Positions 61,601 to 64,000 of a stretch of DNA of 64,000 bases are shown here, in pieces; within the stretch, counting starts at the first letter, position 1, and every line of letters starts with the position of its first letter. A program made the position numbers and the translations under genes. This DNA is from Maribacter sp. BPC-D8 (GTDB taxonomy: Bacteria > Bacteroidota > Bacteroidia > Flavobacteriales > Flavobacteriaceae). The stretch covers positions 2,356,001 to 2,420,000 of the forward strand of contig NZ_CP128187.1 of the NCBI RefSeq assembly GCF_035207705.1, read 5' to 3'. The notes beneath the pieces are model-generated. The model was not told the DNA's origin and searched no databases. It saw nothing but the letters and a program-made list of their open reading frames with translations.

Positions 61601-64000
61601 CAGACGTTGCTTATTTACGATTACAACTAAGTTCAAATGCAGATGTTGCCTTCTTATCTTACAATACAGCATCCTTTTCTGGATTTTGTGCGAATCTAGA
61701 TACCGATATGGATGGCTATCCTGATCATTTAGATTTAGATAGTGATGATGACGGGTGTAGTGATGCCAACGAATTTTATAAAGATGATGCAACTGACGGT
61801 GGTGATGGCGGTGAATATGGAACGGGAGTTCCTGCAGTTGACCCAACCGATGGTACTGTAAATGCAGCGTCTTATACTCAAGTATTTGCACCGGTAATTG
61901 TATTGGGTAACACTTCTGAATTATTGGGTGGTACAGATATAAATGGTGAAGATGTAGATTTAGGCGATACTTACAACTATGTATTAAGATTTCAGAATAC
62001 AGGCGATGATCATGCAACTGGTTTTACAATCAAAAATGTATTACCAGACAATGTAAGTTTAGATGATATAAATATTGATGATGCACCAGGTGTAACTAGT
62101 AGTTATGAAGAAAGTACTAGAACCATAACATTTACGATACCAAATACTTTAGTTGAAATTGATGATCCCGAGTATAAGATTAAAATAACGGTTTCTGTTG
62201 CAGGCGACTGTTCTGAATTCGTAGCAGCTTGTGCCTCTCAACTAGAGAATAACGCATATGCCAGTTATTCTGGAACATTAAATACCAACACCTTTTCAGA
62301 CGAAGATGGTAGCAACCCTGCGGGTGCATGTACCACAACTTTAGAAGTAGCGGCCAACAATGTATCTGATGCATTGGCAAATTGTAATGTTGCACGAACA
62401 GTAGAACTTTGTGGCGTTAGCGGAACACTTTCTGCCGGTTTAGGTTTTGATACATACACTTGGGCAATTGACAACAACAATAATGGGTCTATAGATTCTG
62501 GAGATACTATTTTAGATGATGGTACTTCAAACACGTTGACAGTAACTACTGTAGGTAACTATATCGTTGAGAAAACATCAGGTGCTGGTTGTGCCAACCA
62601 CACAGAATTAATCACCGTAGAGCGTTATGGTGAAACACAGACCAACCCGATCATCAGTTACTTTAACCAAGTTAATGGCGACAGTAATCCTGATAATGAT
62701 ATTCAAGGTGAAATCGTAACTTGTTCAAATGACAACAACTCAATGCCACATATATTTCTTTGTGGTGATACTGATAGTGCATTTATTCAATTAGGAATAA
62801 CCGATGCTTTGAGTATTAAATGGGAAAGACTTGACGAAACCAGTTGTAATGTAGCTACTTGTGGCGATGTAAGTGATGATTGTGCAAATACAGCTAGTGG
62901 TTGGACATGGAACGAAGAAACAGATGCAGATAATTTTACTGTAACCGATAGTGGTAAATATAGAGTAGTTATAGGTTATGAAGGCGGATGCTTTAGTAGA
63001 TTCTATTTCAATGCATACCAAAATACCTTAGACATTCCTGAACCAGATTCATCTGATATTATTTGTGATACCGAAGGTTCAATAAGAGTAATAGACTTAG
63101 GTAGTGGTTATGGTTACCAGTTATTCGATGTAGAAAATAACAATATAGCAGTACCGTTCAGCGCAGGTCAAGGTCCTAATTTTGCTATCACAACTAGTGG
63201 TACTTATAAAGTACAGATTACACAACTAAATCCTTCAACAGGTGCACCAATTGAAAACAGTTGTGTGTTCGAAACCGAAGAAATTGGTATTGCAGAAAGA
63301 ATTTTTGAGACAAAACTCACTACAACTCCATTTGATTGTACCGATGCAGGAACAATTTCTATACAGGCATTGAACGTTTCACCAGAATATAGCTATGAGC
63401 TTTACTTCGATAATGGTAGCGGCGGTAAAGGAGCCCTGGTAGCTAATAATTTACTTTCTTCTGACAATACGCATACGTTTACAGGTCTTTCAGCAGATGA
63501 TTATGTTATCGTAACCACTACAACAGACGGTTGTACTGACGAAAGTACTATTACGGTAGACGAAATTCCTGAACTGAGGTTAACAGCTACAAATCAAGAT
63601 AATATTACATGTACTCCCGGTGTTATTAATTTAACAGCAACTGGTGGTACAACAGGGTACGAATATGCTATCTATAGTAAAGATGGTATTACTCCATACG
63701 CTGACGAAACTACCATTCCAGATTCAGATTTCTCATCTAATCCATCCTTTTTATTCGGATATGAAGGTACCCCTTCAACATATGTACCTAATGAAGATGG
63801 AGAATATGTATTTGTAATTAGAGATGATAATGGATGTTACGGATTATCGAATATCGTACAAATGGAAGATTTGGGTACTATTACAATAAGTGCTTCAAAT
63901 ACTGATATTATATGTGCCGATTCAGCTACTTCTGTATTAACCATTACCGCATCTGGTGGTAATGCACCATACCAATATAGTCTTGATGGTGGCGCAACGT
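58693..64000 (+). CDS. Giant secreted protein, 5' part (IgGFc-binding-like, DUF11-like, SprB-like)
   Basis: An open frame of more than 1769 residues runs off the right edge, so the 3' end is not seen. Signal peptide: residues 1-27 (ending FLGTAQ). About residues 45-540 resemble the IgGFc-binding N-terminal domain. A DUF11-like repeat follows at about 563-640 (TIRAENLWYLPITNLQVTD). Asp-rich calcium-binding type 3 repeats lie at about 677-700 (FDNDGVVDSVDLDDDNDG) and about 1004-1025 (DTDMDGYPDHLDLDSDDDG). A second DUF11-like repeat is at about 1080-1170. SprB-like repeats start near 1535 (TASGGNAPYQYSLDGG near 1750). Such proteins usually end with a type IX secretion signal and act in surface adhesion or gliding. 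Confidence 0.88.
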   Translation, partial: MITQTKTKIKFLLFFLIAFSSFLGTAQLSDLHYLPPMKQGLNNQAIQNQAIHLSTPETTPFNVYAYQGTSNTIVRTFTIDRLNPGVWTLANGDNNITLVTNANTGTVLSNSGLRFISAGGEKFYVNYRGNSAAQAASLTAKGRQAMGTNFKWGGVPNKGAQVSKSNTLGIMATEDNTTVVLSGYDPGCEFRVGNNRAGITANSHTITLNANESFVYETYIGTSPTQAHEDGWIGASIVATKDIVISNGSMNFGSQDGQSHRDAGIDQPVPINKLGKDYVFIRGNGSSSGLTEFPLVIATADNTQVFVNGGTTAIATIDNGEYFKIPSTYYSSNSAGANMFVQTSKDVYAYQSLAGAAANYTQGLNFVAPVNCLLPDVMDNIPDIRNMAGTDVTGGLTIIASVNTIDANIKVYEDGVEVSKPASDPVAGSDDWKTFYIPNLDGDINVTSTGPMAIGFFGFNGARGVAGYFSGFDTVPEVVLQINGGTEGECFSGSSIFEASDDNFDAYQWFFDGVAIPGANAYDYAATIAGDYYVRGTKGPCTYDSQTIKIFYCEPDVQIIKTVDKPEITEGETATFTIRAENLWYLPITNLQVTDNIPAGLTLKQASTITGSWNGSVWNIGTLAPGEVAFLTLEVTADEIDILPLLNLVNIATNTQNQTDANITRDEPSARIIVHNDFDNDGVVDSVDLDDDNDGIYDSIEQMCIISNDVNFTSPSSTVQGGTAITEIFTNSYGFWRSSTTSINPVLPNLSHELLAFTSGGTTFTTGVADDNLNDSDGNGLSDGIDSNNDGFSDISATESTWMALPPSNTIYNEATFEANLNDGNNDNSLGLTIVNDPSTDPLNPLLTHGQNGLDLGSGIVNIGDTWTYEIDPIVATNVGDGIPDILLTQVADPSGVGHVVSLYDATGAPLGNSVRVQAYSGGALANVVGRYRLDIYHANGSIFYNNTTRDYRLATVELSEFGIPAASLADVAYLRLQLSSNADVAFLSYNTASFSGFCANLDTDMDGYPDHLDLDSDDDGCSDANEFYKDDATDGGDGGEYGTGVPAVDPTDGTVNAASYTQVFAPVIVLGNTSELLGGTDINGEDVDLGDTYNYVLRFQNTGDDHATGFTIKNVLPDNVSLDDINIDDAPGVTSSYEESTRTITFTIPNTLVEIDDPEYKIKITVSVAGDCSEFVAACASQLENNAYASYSGTLNTNTFSDEDGSNPAGACTTTLEVAANNVSDALANCNVARTVELCGVSGTLSAGLGFDTYTWAIDNNNNGSIDSGDTILDDGTSNTLTVTTVGNYIVEKTSGAGCANHTELITVERYGETQTNPIISYFNQVNGDSNPDNDIQGEIVTCSNDNNSMPHIFLCGDTDSAFIQLGITDALSIKWERLDETSCNVATCGDVSDDCANTASGWTWNEETDADNFTVTDSGKYRVVIGYEGGCFSRFYFNAYQNTLDIPEPDSSDIICDTEGSIRVIDLGSGYGYQLFDVENNNIAVPFSAGQGPNFAITTSGTYKVQITQLNPSTGAPIENSCVFETEEIGIAERIFETKLTTTPFDCTDAGTISIQALNVSPEYSYELYFDNGSGGKGALVANNLLSSDNTHTFTGLSADDYVIVTTTTDGCTDESTITVDEIPELRLTATNQDNITCTPGVINLTATGGTTGYEYAIYSKDGITPYADETTIPDSDFSSNPSFLFGYEGTPSTYVPNEDGEYVFVIRDDNGCYGLSNIVQMEDLGTITISASNTDIICADSATSVLTITASGGNAPYQYSLDGGAT

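Noticed and set aside
61592..62017. His- and Tyr-rich minus-strand frame within the giant protein gene
   Set aside because: It is the antisense of Asp-rich repeat codons (GAT/AAT), which give His/Ile/Leu on the other strand; the plus-strand frame is clearly coding.

Overview
The window looks like chromosomal DNA of a marine member of the Flavobacteriaceae (Bacteroidota), possibly near Maribacter or Zobellia; the genus is a guess. The pointers are low GC, a long flavobacterial SecA, DUF5606, DUF2795 and DUF2911 proteins, HisKA_2 histidine kinases, many SPII lipoproteins, TAnnTTTG -7 boxes, and the start of a giant secreted protein with IgGFc-binding-like, DUF11-like and SprB-like parts. I saw no tRNA, rRNA, CRISPR array, insertion sequence or phage module.

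Layout. 1-0.8 kb: the tail of one small exported protein gene and an intact tandem copy. 0.8-12 kb: a reduced methyltransferase-like protein, cobalamin adenosyltransferase, DUF2795, SecA, a histidine kinase, an M14 metallopeptidase and an amidohydrolase. 12-22.6 kb: three more members of the small exported family, a DEAD-box helicase, a second amidohydrolase, a YbbA/YbbP/TesA-type set, and a gene-poor stretch with three different 7-bp tandem arrays next to an M23 peptidase. 22.6-31.4 kb: MsrA, a CBM9-like lipoprotein, an ECF sigma / anti-sigma-like / coiled-coil adhesin-like operon, GalM, DUF2911, MeaB and a GT2-flippase-like pair. 31.4-36.8 kb: a GT39-PAP2 pair, MATE, a lone receiver and MazG. 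37-43.4 kb: secreted sugar-active proteins with an aquaglyceroporin and a GH20 hexosaminidase. 43.4-46.7 kb: a kinase-receiver pair, DUF5606, peptide deformylase and RuvX. 46.7-52.6 kb: DapD and a galactofuranose and glycosyltransferase group. 52.6-58.5 kb: housekeeping genes and an unrecognised kinase-like protein. 58.7 kb to the end: the 5' part of a giant secreted protein.

The most unusual signal is a family of about 80-residue exported proteins: four complete genes (364-624, 11998-12255, 20507-20746, 21236-21472) plus the last codons of a fifth at position 1. Each has a signal peptide, a variable acidic middle, and a basic C-terminal block whose AR[LF]Y start lies exactly 27 residues from the C-terminus. 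Two of them share a 16-bp upstream element (15/16 identical) at almost the same distance from the start codon. I do not recognise the family, and its role is open.
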